Positions 34,345-45,454 of a DNA stretch of 64,000 nt are shown piece after piece. Within the stretch, counting starts at the first letter, position 1, and each line of letters begins with the position of its first letter. Source of the DNA: Tetracentron sinense (Eukaryota; Streptophyta; Magnoliopsida; Trochodendrales; Trochodendraceae); the NCBI GenBank assembly GCA_015143295.1, contig CM026557.1, positions 41,053,965 through 41,117,964 of the forward strand. The letters are read 5' to 3'. Under the pieces are notes generated by a model, which searched no databases, was not told where the DNA came from, and was given only the letters and a program-made list of their open reading frames with translations. Made by a program: the position numbers and the translations under genes.

Positions 34345-34945
34345 CATGCCTAACCATGGTTAGCAGACCCCTAAACATGGGTTAAAATACTGTCCATAGT
34401 GTCGGCAGTTCAAATGCCTACATTACAGACTAATTTTTACCCGACTTTGAGTCCCTGTGGGGTCCACACCTGGCCTATTCAGAGGCTGAGACCTATACCA
34501 TTTGAAAGATGGCACTCCCAGCTTTCCATCCATGTGCTTACTTTACCCGGGGGAGGTCCCTAACCCTAGTTAATAACCTCACAAACCTTGGTTAAAATTT
34601 TACTGAAATGGAGGTAATCTGTTTACCTCCATTCTGTAAAATTTCGATTTCGGGCTTTGTGCAAGGCCCAAACCTGGTAGGAGGCCACTCTAGGCCCTGC
34701 CATACCCTTTGGGCCCATTTTTGACCAACCTTGACCCTTAACCATGGTTAAAATAGGCCCCGGTTAACTTTTAACCATGGTTAAGCACCACTTAACCCCA
34801 TAAAAAATATGGAAAAATCCCTAAAAATACAAAAGACCAAAAAATCAACTCTTAGACTTTTTTAACCCTGGCTAGCAACCCTAACCACGGTTAACACCCT
34901 CTTAACCCCGGTTAGCAATCCTAACCCATGGTTAACATCTCTCTT
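34345..34945 (+). repeat. Cluster of AACCATGGTTAA-like palindromes in LTR
   Basis: About nine variants of AACC(A/T/C)(T/C)GGTTA(A/G) within 600 bp of the solo LTR, for example near 34354, 34735, 34772 and 34926. The same core appears in the foldback MITE at 6.0-6.4 kb. Confidence 0.6.
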
Positions 34946-35490
34946 AGTCTACCGGACTACACCCTAGGCCTACCGGGCCTCACCTTTGCCTCCGGGCTTC
35001 ACCCTTGGCCTCCGGGCTCAATCCCTTTGCACATTGACCAGCCTCGGTCAAGCAAAACCCTAATCTGTCAGATTAGGTCCATTAGCCACCTCTTGGTGCA
35101 CACATACACGCCCCATTGCCTTAGCACGGGCTCAAGTGCTAGAACTACGCTCGGTCTGATCTCACCCCTCATGTGAGTACGTAGGCAGCCCAACACGGGC
35201 CCGACCCTAATTAGCTTTTACTTTCTTCCGGTTAGTATTAACTTAAGCACTAATGGCATTCGATTAATCTTGATCTTTATTTTGGCTTAAACCTAGTAAG
35301 TAGGGAACCACCAAGTGTGGAAGTGTCGGGGTGCCTAACCCCTTCCCCGAACTTAACCGAACCTCTTACCCTGATCTTTGATCGCGGACCAAGCCTTATC
35401 CAACATTCCCGGGGGACTTATCCCTTCTTAATTAATAAGTGGCGACTCTAAACCAATCCCAGTGAGTGAATTCTCCGCGCTCACACTAGT

Positions 35491-37120
35491 GGAGTCAAGT
35501 TTCTACTCAGAAAATCCATTGGGTTTGTTGGGATCAACTCTACCAATCTAAAAAGGAAGGGGGCTATGGGATAAGGGATTTACAAGCGTTCAACCTAGGG
35601 TTACTAGCGAAGCAAGGTTGGCACCTTCGCTCTCAGCCATCTTCTTTATGGGCACACATTTTGAAGGCTCTCTATTTTCCTCGCTCTTCTTTTTTGCAGG
35701 CGAAACTTGGAGCCGGACCCTCTTGGGCTTGGCGGAGTATTTTGGTAGGCCGTGAGGTGCTCAAACAAGGGTTGCGCTGGCAAGTGGGTAATGGAAATTT
35801 GATTCGTATTGGGATGGATCTTTGGGTCCCAAATGCTACTCAATTCATGGCAATTCCTCGGATTGGTATGTCTATTCAATATCTTTTAGTCTTCAACCTC
35901 ATTGATGAAAACCGCAATTGGAACATCCCTCTGTTAACAAGCCTCTTTCCAAACAATATTAGTGAGGCCATTCGGAAGATCCCGATTAGTTCCATGGGAG
36001 TTCCTGACAAACTATTATGGCACCACTTCCCTCCTGGAGAATTCATGGTTAGTTCAGCTTCCCATCTTGCAAAACAATTACTTCTAGCCAAAAAACACTC
36101 TTCCAGCTCCCCTAAAACTCACCAGCCACATCAAGTTTGGGCCTCAATTTGGAAGGTTAAAATTCCCCAAAAAAATCAATTAATCACCTAGAGGGCCTGT
36201 CACAATGCCTTAGCAGTGGCATCCAATCTTCAGAAGAAAAAGGTTCCAGTTGAAGCACCATGTCCCATGTGTAAAGAAGAAGCTAAGACAACAACCCATC
36301 TAGTTCTAGAATGTCCATGCTCTCAAAGTGTATGGTTCGGCTCAAACCTATCTCTCCACCTCCCTCATCGTGCAACCACCACCTTCCCAGAATGGTAGTG
36401 TCATTGGGTCTCGAACCCAGATTTCTCCAAGAATGGTGGCTTGTTGGCTATCCGTATATGTTCCACTCTTTGGGTTTCATGGAAGCATCGAAATGAAGTG
36501 GTTTTTCAAGGAATCCCTCCCAACCCCCAGGCCACTATCCACAAACTAGAATCTTTCTTAATAGAGTTCTCGGAAACAACCATCCACCCTGTTTCCAATG
36601 TCGTGCTTCGCTGGCCCCCTCAGGGCAGAGATTGGATAAAAATAAATGTTGATGGAGCGGCACTTACGTCTACTGTAGCTGCTGGAGCTAGCATCATAGC
36701 TCGGAACCACTTGGCGGAAATTTTGCATAGAGGTCAGAAACCTCTCTTTGGCGGCAGTAGCCATATCATAGAAGCTGAAGCTATAAGAATGGACTCCTCT
36801 ATGATCTCTCTCATAATTGGTCTAAAACGATTATTGAGTCAGACTCCAAGGAAGTGATAAATCTCTTGGTTCTTGAGGACGACAATGCCCACTGGGAGCT
36901 CCACGCTATTCTGGCCGACATCTCTCGTATTAGAGCACAATGTGGGACTGTCTTGTTCTGTTTCATTCCTAGACAAGTAAATCATGCCGCTCACTGTGAA
37001 GCCCAAGGGGCCCTTAATAGTAGTCTTCTTTGGTTTGGTGATCAGACCTACCAAATCTCTAGTGCCCCCAGGCCCCCTGATGGGGGGAGGAACCATGTAA
37101 TTTCCCTTTTCTTAAATGAA
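35491..37120 (+). pseudogene. L1 ORF2 C-terminal part with RNase H domain
   Basis: Continues the ORF2 of 31348-32907 after the solo LTR. The piece 35661-36191 covers the linker (AWRSILVGREVLKQGLRW, GNGNLIRIGMDLWVP) and the start of the zf-RVT region. 36216-36398 carries the Cys/His cluster CPMCKEEAKTTTHLVLECP. 36441-36857 opens the RNase H fold with INVDGA (catalytic Asp) and EAEAIRMDS (catalytic Glu). 36854-37120 (shifted frame) gives its end, including IESDSK and FIPRQVNHAAH with the final catalytic-region His. Stops and two frameshifts are present. Confidence 0.88.
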
Positions 37121-37148
37121 ATCTTTCCCTCTCTTAACAAAAAAAAAA

Positions 37149-38033
37149 GGGTTATGCAAGACTTATTGGGTGCAAAAGTAGTTGCTAACAATAATTTCCA
37201 CAAAATCCTATTTGTGCATAAGCGGTTATCCCCCTAATTACCCACTAGCGAGATTATGGATTTACTGGTTATTTAAATAAATCAACTATTACATAATTGA
37301 TTGTGATGGGTTGAACCAAATACCATTATTCTATCATGAGCAACTAGTGGTTATAAGTGATTATTTAGTTTTAAAATCCTGACCCAAATGACCCCAATAT
37401 TTGATATTGGTGGTCAAGTACAGTGAAAAAAGGACAGTGGCTTGTGCGTAGAGGATTGGATCCTACTTAAGATATCTTCATGTCCAAAATTCCATTTGTA
37501 TTCTTTTAAGGAATTTTAGCATACATGTTGCTGGTTTAGCCTATTTTGCAAAAACATTATCTTTTAAAAAAACAATTTCCCAAAAAAAAAACTCAATGTT
37601 GTATGTATAGCTATGATTAACATTATGTGATGATTTTCATTAGACTTTGAACAAGATATTTGTGAGACGAACAAACTTACCTCAAATAATGGTGGACCTG
37701 AATGTTCATGTATATATGATGCGGGGAAAGAAGGGGTAATGAGGATGTACAATCACAAGTCACAACACAAACGAGCTCTCCTCGATGCCCACAAGACGAT
37801 GACATAATGCCCTTCAGGCTATATCAATTTTTATATGAGATTTAAAAAATAAATCTTAAAACAAAATAAAATACAAAATAATCATAAGGTTTATATTTGA
37901 ACTAAAAATAAAGTCATATTCAAATTTATAATTAGCAAAGTAACAGTACTAACACCATTGCTTTGTATTTGAATGATGAAGAAAATAATAAATATCATAT
38001 AAGGCATTGGGGTTAATTTGATATTTTGCTAGT
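37149..38033. other. Unannotated AT-rich stretch
   Basis: Between the L1 tail and the copia element. The part up to about 37400 (ending CCAAATGACCCC) may be the other half of the MITE-like end seen in repeat B at 31.13-31.25 kb, into which the L1 jumped. No gene seen. Confidence 0.4.
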
Positions 38034-38038
38034 AATTT

Positions 38039-39112
38039 TGTTGTTTGTATTGCATAAGATGTTACTGTATGTTATAAATGGCATACATGCAACTCACAGA
38101 ATTACTAGAACCAATTACAGGACACAAAAACAATTATAATAGAATAGAAATAAAAGACAGTGCACTTTACTGATTGAGGCGACTGAGGCTTGAATTGGAT
38201 TCAATGTCCTTAAGACAATATTGCCCCGCACAGGTGGTCACGGCCCACAGCAACTTGTCTCCCAAGATACAACAGTCACGTCCTGGGTACTACCACTAGA
38301 AACCTGAGGACACAGCGAACCTTGGATGTTTTGTAATCTCTCTTGACTAATATGCAAAAGGCTGAATGCAGCAGGAAGAAGATGGAAGACTAGGGAGTAG
38401 AAGATCTCAAAAATTCGTACTCCAAAAAATGCAACAGAAAACTTTAAATATTTGAAAAGGAGACTGTTCAGAAAGGTCATGTCTGTTGGGGTTTCAGTTT
38501 AAATCCAAGAGACTGTCCAGAAAGGTCATGTCTGTTGGGGTTTCAGTTTAAATCAAACAGACATGACTGTTGGATAATAAACTGCTAGGTCCTGTTAAGT
38601 TGAATGAGTTTTGGCCCAACCCAACAAAAAATAAATATAGAGGCCAAACTTTAAGGCCCACAAGAACCAAACCAAGCCAAGCCAGCCGGACCGGACTCGA
38701 ACACGGGCCGGCAGCAGCGAGCGCGTGTGAGAGGTTGGTTCCACCTTGGAGCATGGGCTCACTCCCTCGCAAAATTTGGGTGCCCCAAGGGCCCACCCTT
38801 TACTCCAAGGTAATGATATATAAACCACACTATGGTTTCAATAGTTTTCCGATGTGGGACTATTTTCTCTACCATTCTTCAACTTACAACACATGTTCAA
38901 GTGGTCTACTTTGAGATGAATTTCTCATTCATTATTTCACTGTTTTGGACAAATAAATATACTACGTTAATCTCCTCATGGAAGAGAACACGGATCCACT
39001 TGGACCCGCCTCAAAATCCTTGTGGGTCCCACTTATATTTTGGGTCAAAGTTTATAGAAACTGTTTTTCTCAAAGAACACCCAAATTTTTCTAAAACAAA
39101 TTTTTCCCAACA
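38039..39112 (-). repeat. Copia 3' LTR (element sense)
   Basis: Begins TGTTGTTTGTATTGC and ends TTTCCCAACA in plus orientation. It is longer than its partner (1074 versus 1029 bp), mainly because a segment of about 49 bp (GAAAGGTCATGTCTGTTGGG onward) is tandemly duplicated near 38471-38560. Confidence 0.92.
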
Positions 39113-39331
39113 ATCCCCCACATGAATGAAAATTCCTGGAAAGAATACGGAATATATGCAGACACTAAAGAGAGTATAAGTGAAAATTTACTGCATCGGA
39201 AAAGGTAGCTTTTGGCCTTGAACCTTCCGTAGTGAAGTTCTATCGGATTTACTGGCTATCCAGTGAATATGATGTCTTGAACTGTTTAGCCGTAGTGTAA
39301 ACCAAGACAATAGAACTCACACAGTTCATTT

Positions 39332-40573
39332 TCAAACACCATTGGTTCTCATGGTTGTGTTCATTTTGGCATTGAACAACTCTTGGTTTTTCATAAGTGC
39401 TCTAAAGAATTTTGCATTTTTAAAATTCTTATAGGGTATCTTAACCTTCTTAGGAGCAGAAACTGCTACCTTAGCCAAACACCCCCACACTTTTAAGTAT
39501 TTGTAAGAAGGTCTTCGACCATTCCACAACTCATAGGGTATCTTGTCTATCTTCTTGTGGGGTAGTTTGTTAAGAATATAATTAGCAGATAAGACTGCTT
39601 CCCCCCAAAAATTCTGAGGCAAACCTGAACTGATCAATAAGGCATTCATCATTTCTTTTAGAGTTCGGTTTTTGCGTTCAGCAATACCGTTTTGTTTAGG
39701 TGAGTAAGGAGCGGTTGTTTGATGAATTATGTCACGTTCTTTACAGAACTCATCAAATGGTGACACATATTCATCTCCCTTATCGCTTCTTAACTTCTTT
39801 ATCTTTTGGTTAAGTTGATTTTCAACTTCACTTTTATAAAGTTTGAACATGTCCAAAGCCTCATTTTTGCTACTTAGCAAATAGATATGACAATACCTTG
39901 TGCAATCATCAATGAAGGTGATAAAATATTTTTTCCCACCTCTTGTTTGCACAAATTTTAAATCATAGATATCACTGTGAATCAACCCTAAAGGTTCAGT
40001 ACTTCTTTCAATTGAGTGAAAAAAAGTTCTGGATAATTTGGATTCTACACAGATATCACATTTATTATTTGAATCAAATTTAATTTTAGGAATTAACTCT
40101 GAATTAGCAAGTCTACGAATTGAATCAGAATTAACATGTCCTAATCTAGCATGCCATAAATCAAATGACTCAAGCATATAAATAGAAGAACTAGCTTTAT
40201 TATTGTTATTGAACGAAGGCATCACAGTCATTACATTCATTTTAAATAGACCATCACAGAGATAACCTCTGCCAACATACATTCCATTTTTAGTCAGAAC
40301 AAATTTGTCTGACTCAAATACCAACTTGAAACCATTCTTGCTTAGAAATGCTCCGGAAACAAGATTCTTTCTGATGTCTGGTACATGCAAGACATCATTC
40401 AATGTAAGCTCTTTTTCTGAAGTCATCTTCAGAACCACCTTCCCGGATCCTTGAACTGTTGAAGTAGAGGAGTTTCTCATGTAGAGCTTTTCTACTGCAG
40501 TAACTCTATGATAGTTACTCAATGCACTCCTATCTGAACAGATATGTCGAGTAGCTCCAATATCTACCCACAT
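39332..40573 (-). pseudogene. Copia pol: protease and integrase, truncated
   Basis: A 413-residue open frame. It starts at the protease active site ([10 protein letters not shown], with I in the middle of the usual D-S/T-G). The GAG-pre-integrase zinc site follows ([14 protein letters not shown]), then integrase with its DDE triad ([25 protein letters not shown]) and the start of the C-terminal region (KVWGCLAKV). After SAPKKVKI the expected continuation into RT is missing. A short unrelated-looking tail ([12 protein letters not shown]) ends at a stop. The deletion joint is therefore near 39.43 kb. Confidence 0.9.
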
Positions 40574-41567
40574 TGCTTGTGATTCATCACCATATTCACT
40601 TCGGATACAACTGCAGACAGATGCATGTCATTAACATCATCAATGATGTTCTCAACTTCAGTAACATGAGCCTGAGTGGATCCCTTCTTAGAATTCCCTT
40701 GGAAGTTCCGGTTCCTCCAGTTCTTAGCCACATGTCCTGGCCTGTTACAGATGTAGCAAAGGCCCTTGAACCTTTTCTGTTCCTTGCCTTTGGATTTCTG
40801 ACTTGGACCAGCCTCAAAACGGTTCCTCTTCTTAGACTTGTGTTCCACCACATTTGCTTTTAATTCAAGAACTTGTTTTCCAGCCTTCTTTTCAGATACT
40901 CTATCGTCTTCCTCAATTATGAGTCGGACAATTAAGTCATCTACCCCCATTTCATTTCTCTTGTACTTGAGGTAATTTTTGAAGTCCTTCCATGATGGAG
41001 GCAACTTCTCAATTATAGCAGCAACTTGGAATGATTCACTTATGATTATTCCTTCAGCATGGATCTCATGGAGGATCAATTGGAGGTCTTGAATTTGGCT
41101 TATAACAGTTCTTGAATCAACCATTTTGAAGTCAAGAAATCTTTCAACCACAAATTTCTTCATCCCAGCATCCTCAGTCTTATATTTCTTGTCCAAGGAA
41201 TCCCATAACTCTTTAGCGGTCTTAATTGGACTATGTACATTATATAATGCATTGTCCAGACCATTCAAGATATAGTTCTTGCACAAGAAATCAGCATGTT
41301 TTCATGCTTCAATAGCAGCAACTGCCATCCGGTCTGATTCACCTCTTTCAGGGTAGGGGCATCCTCTTGCAAGAATCTTGCCAGACTCAATGTGGTCAGG
41401 TAGAATAGCATCTTCTGTTGCCATCTCTTGAAATCTGTCTCATTAAATTTCTCAGGTTTTTCACCATGAGCAATGAGACCTGCAGTGAGGATAGTTGGCA
41501 CTTGTGCCACAACCAGGGTAGGAACAATGGTCTTTTCGGTAGTCATGTATGTTTGGACTGTAAACAA
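40564..41567 (-). pseudogene. Copia gag, frameshifted
   Basis: Nucleocapsid-type gag in two frames. The first is 41567-41265 (MTTEKTIVPT, then FNETDFKRWQQKMLFYLTTL). The second is 41286-40564 ([47 protein letters not shown]). A single-base frameshift near 41.29 kb separates them. The zinc knuckle [14 protein letters not shown] has Trp in place of the last Cys of CX2CX4HX4C. The frame overlaps the protease frame by a few bases. Confidence 0.9.
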
Positions 41568-41619
41568 TAATATGAAGTAAGTTTCTAAACTATTTAACTA
41601 AGCACAAATGAAGATTACT

Positions 41620-42500
41620 AGTTCAGTAATCTAACTACAGAATTCTAATTTTAACAAAACAGAATTCTAAATTGGAGATTTTGTAAATTCAGAATTTAGA
41701 AAGAACAGAATGTATAATTTAATTTCAGAATTATAGAAATACAGAAAATCAAATTTTAGAATTCCAATTGCAGAAATTGAAAGTACAGTATGCAGAATTT
41801 TGAAATTCAAGTGCAGAAATTTTCAATTGCAAAATGCAGAATGAAGATCAGAATTTAAGATTGCAAGTTGCAGAATTTTTAGTTTCAGAATCCAATTGCA
41901 GAGTTATTAAAGTGCATAATTCAGATTTTTCAAAGTGTAGAATTCAGATTTTTTGAAAGTGCAGAATTCAGATTTTTGAAAGTGCAGAATTTTTGATTCC
42001 AGAATTTCTGATTCTATATAGCAGATTTTGAACATGCAGTATGCAGAATTTAAAATCCAGATTGCAGAATTTAAATCATGCAATTCAGAATTTATTAATG
42101 CAGTAATTGAAAGCTCGGAATTTACAAATCCAGATTGTAGATTTCAGAAATGCAAAATGCAGAATTTAACAGTCCCGAAATGTAAATTGCAGAATTAGAA
42201 ATTTCAGAATCTAGTATTTGAAGAATTCTGGACAGATTCTAAAGTGTATAGAATCTAAAGAGTGCAGAATTTTACTATTGCAGAATGTATTATTTAAATT
42301 GCAGAATTTCAGATGTAAAGCTTGCAGAAAATTCCAGCAGTGCAGATTTTCTATTAACAGTGCATGCAAAATACAGAACTGTACAGATTTGCTAATAGCA
42401 TATTTCAGGTTTGCAGAATTTGAACATGCAGTAATTAAATTGCAAATTTCTTCCAGTTCAGAATTAAAACGAATAGCAGAATTCTGTAAAGCCCAGATTC
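41620..42500. repeat. CAGAATT-rich leader of copia element
   Basis: Between gag and the 5' LTR lies about 0.9 kb of A/T-rich sequence in which (T)GCAGAATTT or close variants recur throughout (about 20 exact CAGAATT by eye). The spacing is irregular, so it is a degenerate repeat field and not a clean satellite. There is no coding frame on the element's sense strand; the plus-strand frame at 42218-42505 is incidental. Confidence 0.9.
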
Positions 42501-42550
42501 TATAATTTGCAAAACAGAGATAACATACAACACAAATATTGTCTTAAGAT

Positions 42551-43579
42551 TGTTGTTTATATTGCATAAGATGTTATTGTATGTTATAAATGACATACAT
42601 GCAACTCACAGAATTACTATAACCAATTACAGGACACAAAACCAATTATAATATAATAGAAATAAAAGACAGTGCACTTTACTGATTGAGGCGACTGAGG
42701 CTTGAATTGGATTCAATGTTCTTAAGACAATATTGTCCCGCACAGGTGGTCACGGCCCACAACAACTTGTCTCCCAAGATACAACAGTCACGTCCTGGGT
42801 ACTACTACTAGAAACCCGAGGACACAGCGAACCTTGAATGTTTTGTAATCTCTCTTGACTGATATGCAAAAGGCTGAATGCAGCAGGAAGAAGATGGAAG
42901 ACTAGGGAGTAGAAGAGCTCAAAAATTCGTACTCCAAAAAATGCAACAGAAAACTTTAAATATTTGAAAAGGAGATTGTCCAGAAAGGTCATGTCTGTTG
43001 GGGTTTCAGTTTAAATCCAACAGACATGACTGTTGGATAATAAACTGCTAGGTCTTGTTAAGTTGAATGAGTTTTAGCCCAACCCAGCAAAAAATAAATA
43101 TAGGGGCCAGACTTTAAGGTCCACAAGAACCAAACCAAACCAAACAAAGCCAAGCCAGCCGGACCGGACTCGGACACGGGCTGGCAGCAGCGCGCGTGTG
43201 TGAGAGGTTGGTTCCACCTTGGAGCATGGGCTCACTCATTCGCAAAATTTGGGTGCCCCAAGGGCCCACCCTTTACTCCAAGGTAATGGTATATAAACCA
43301 CACTATGGTTTCAATAGTTTTCCGATGTGGGACTATTTTCTCTACCATTCTTCAACTTACAACACATGTTCAAGTGGTCTACTTTGAGATGAATTTCTCA
43401 TTCACCACTTCACTGTTTTGGACAAGTAAATATACTACGTTAATCTCCTCATGGAGAAGAACACGGATCCACTTGGACCCGCCTCAAAATCCTTGTGGGT
43501 CCCACTTTGGGTCAAAGTTTATAAAAACTCTCTTTCCCAAAGAACACCCAGATTTTTCCAAAACAGATTTTTCCCAACA
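42551..43579 (-). repeat. Copia 5' LTR (element sense)
   Basis: Plus-orientation TGTTGTTTATATTGC to TTTCCCAACA. It lacks the ~49-bp internal duplication of the other LTR. On the minus strand the internal sequence after it starts ATCTTAAGACAATATT, which does not look like the common Met-tRNA primer site TGGTATCAGAGC. Confidence 0.92.
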
Positions 43580-43584
43580 AATCT

Positions 43585-44495
43585 TGATTCAAATTATAAT
43601 AGAATATTGAAATGGTTGTATGCACAACTATGTATAAATTGTGAGTTTCTTTATAAACCAACTTTTTGTGTACTTACAAAACTGGCTATAATTAGCAACT
43701 AAAATACTAAAATCCCTTTTTAAAATTTTAAGAAATTTCCATCTAAGTTTATGAAAGAAGCACAAATCATATAGTCAAATTGCCAATGCTAAAAGCATTC
43801 AAATTAAAACCAGGGGTGATTAAGGATCAATTTATTGGGTTTAGGCATAAGCACTTAACATTTTTCTTCTTGCTGGCCCACCATGCGGCATCAATTTCAT
43901 TATCATACGATTATTGTTATTGGGGCCGGTGGTTCATTTTTCACATCATTGAGGAAATTAGAAGTCTCCAACCAATCTATTGGAAGTTTTCTTTTATAGC
44001 ACTTTATCTCTTCTCTCAAAAGAATGATATATTCACTTAGTTGAGCTGACGAGAGTAAGTACATCTAATAATAGCATAAGATTAAAAAGAATAAAGTTTC
44101 TAGGACCACACTCATGGTCTTAGGGTTGAGACATCAACTTAATCTAGAGCTTTGAATTTTTAACGGTCTTTCAATTTTATAAGGTAAGTATAAAAATTCC
44201 CATTAAAAAAAGGGTAAGTATAGAAATATTAAGGTTTTAAAATTTTATAAGTACCCTAAAAAAACATAATTTGATCAAGGTGGGGCATGGGCTGCTACTA
44301 CTAAGCAAAACTCATGGCATGAGGAGCCCTCTTTTTATTATTATTTTTTTGGAAAAACATAAATTCGATAAAGGTCCCATTCCCGTGTTATCATCTCGGG
44401 AATTAAAAATTAGAGATAGTACTACATTTTTAAGTGTGAGAGATGCAACCCCGAAAGTAGGTTAGTATATGATCTAAGTCATGGGCGGGTGGAGA
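43585..44495. repeat. AT-rich stretch with shared dispersed-repeat pieces
   Basis: 44067-44165 matches 27408-27475 (GGTTGAGACATCA, CTTAATCTA). 44180-44300 matches 29410-29510 (TTTATAAGTACC, AAAAAACATAA). They look like diverged parts of one larger repeat family. No gene. Confidence 0.55.
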
Positions 44496-44713
44496 GGCAT
44501 TGGATTGTCTCTAGCAGATGTCAGAAAAATCTTCTCAAACTTTCATACATCATATGACATGTGGCGATAAAATAGGAGAAGTTATTTCATTTTCTCTTAA
44601 TATTTTTTATTTCTCCCCACTTGATATCCCTTCCCTTTTTTATCACCACTTGTCAGATGATGTATAGAGCTCCAGATGATTTTTCTGACATATATAAGAG
44701 GAAATCCAATACC
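44496..44713. mobile_element. Foldback MITE, 218 bp
   Basis: Arms of about 80 bp in inverse orientation: GGCATTGGATTGTCTC, ATGTCAGAAAAATC and CATACATCATATGACA at left, and the inverse at right (GGTATTGGATTTCCTC, ATGTCAGAAAAATC, TATACATCATCTGACA). Both arms run into G(C/T)GATAAAA before a short loop. No clear target duplication. Confidence 0.8.
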
Positions 44714-45454
44714 GAATGAAGATGACTACACCCACATCCTCCCAAGAATGGAACCGGATGAATGGAGTGGTGACTGGCGCATACTACCGAGCGTTGCTTC
44801 CTAGATAGTACAACATTGTCGAATATTCGCATCAAGCTAGAATTATGTCATATAATATCCTATACTATCTAAGGTCTTTAAACAATAAGGGAGAAGCTAT
44901 ACTACGATCAAAGAACACCGAACTTACCTGTATCACTTATCTTTAAGAGGATAGGCCCCGTCCAGTAGAGTTCATACGTTCCTTCAAACTGATAGATTGA
45001 TATCAGCCATAGGCTAAATCGACTTTGACTTGGACCATTAGTTGTCTAAAGTCTAAACAGTCTCCAATGCACTCCACGTGTGATACTTCAAGATGGTAGA
45101 TGGTAGACAAGACTTAGTGTATATTCGATGAGTACTTTAATTTTTTGGATGCTTAGCCTCCTCTCCTCTCGATAGGAATGTTGTCGGTTCTCTTACTCCT
45201 TACTGGTCATAATTGGTATTTAATATAGAAAATAATATAGATATGCATTTTGTCGTATATCAGTGATACTTAGGTGGGACCCAGTAAAGACTAGTCCCTA
45301 GTCCCCACCAATATATATTATTATTTTTCCTGAACCGACTCCCTCAAAATCTATTAAGCTTTACAAAAAGGTCTACTGTCTAGTGCATGTCCTAGGATGG
45401 TAGACCATCCATTTTATGAGTACCAAGACGGGACCATACGTTTCTCAGTGATAG
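44714..45454. other. Unannotated stretch
   Basis: Intergenic DNA with no recognised gene, RNA or repeat boundary. Confidence 0.4.

Larger units (their letters stand above)
32913..35485 (+). mobile_element. Solo LTR, 2573 bp, TSD CTAGT
   Basis: Begins TGTAAGCACCC and ends GCGCTCACA, with perfect 5-bp direct repeats CTAGT at 32908-32912 and 35486-35490. The host L1 frame rejoins across the site. The element is CCCTAA/GGGCCC-rich with a TATA box at 33583. No coding region is attached; the open frames inside (for example 33237-33800, 34928-35176) show no domain. By its start motif and size it resembles a gypsy-type LTR. Confidence 0.9.
31256..37148 (+). mobile_element. L1 LINE with RNase H, split by a solo LTR
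   Basis: 5'-truncated plus-strand L1. The ORF2 parts are 31348-32907 and 35491-37120, followed by a short A run (37139-37148). Domains in order: pre-RT region (RRQHNIILAL), RT fingers and palm (HYRPISLCN, KLDMNRAYDR, GLRQGDPLSPY, LLADD), then after the LTR the linker (GGYGIRDLQ), zf-RVT (CPMCKEEAKTTTHLVLECP) and a C-terminal RNase H (KINVDGA, EAEA). Excluding the LTR and one CTAGT joins ARF to WSQ. A stop at that join and others elsewhere show it is dead. Confidence 0.9.
38039..43579 (-). mobile_element. Copia LTR retrotransposon lacking RT
   Basis: Complete at both ends, with LTRs 38039-39112 and 42551-43579 and flanks AATTT (38034-38038) / AATCT (43580-43584), a one-mismatch 5-bp duplication. 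On the minus strand the order is LTR, CAGAATT-rich leader, gag, protease, integrase, short remnant, polypurine tract (TGTGGGGGAT), LTR. Reverse transcriptase and RNase H, which should follow integrase, are missing, so the copy could only move with help from another element. The LTRs are closely similar, so insertion was fairly recent. Confidence 0.92.

Noticed and set aside
33237-35176. Pro/His-rich frames in the 32.9-35.5 kb segment
   Set aside because: They lie wholly inside a solo LTR delimited by CTAGT repeats and have no domain.
38238-43387. Matching pairs of open frames at 38238-38914 and 42750-43387
   Set aside because: They repeat because they lie in the two LTRs of one copia element. 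They are not duplicated genes.
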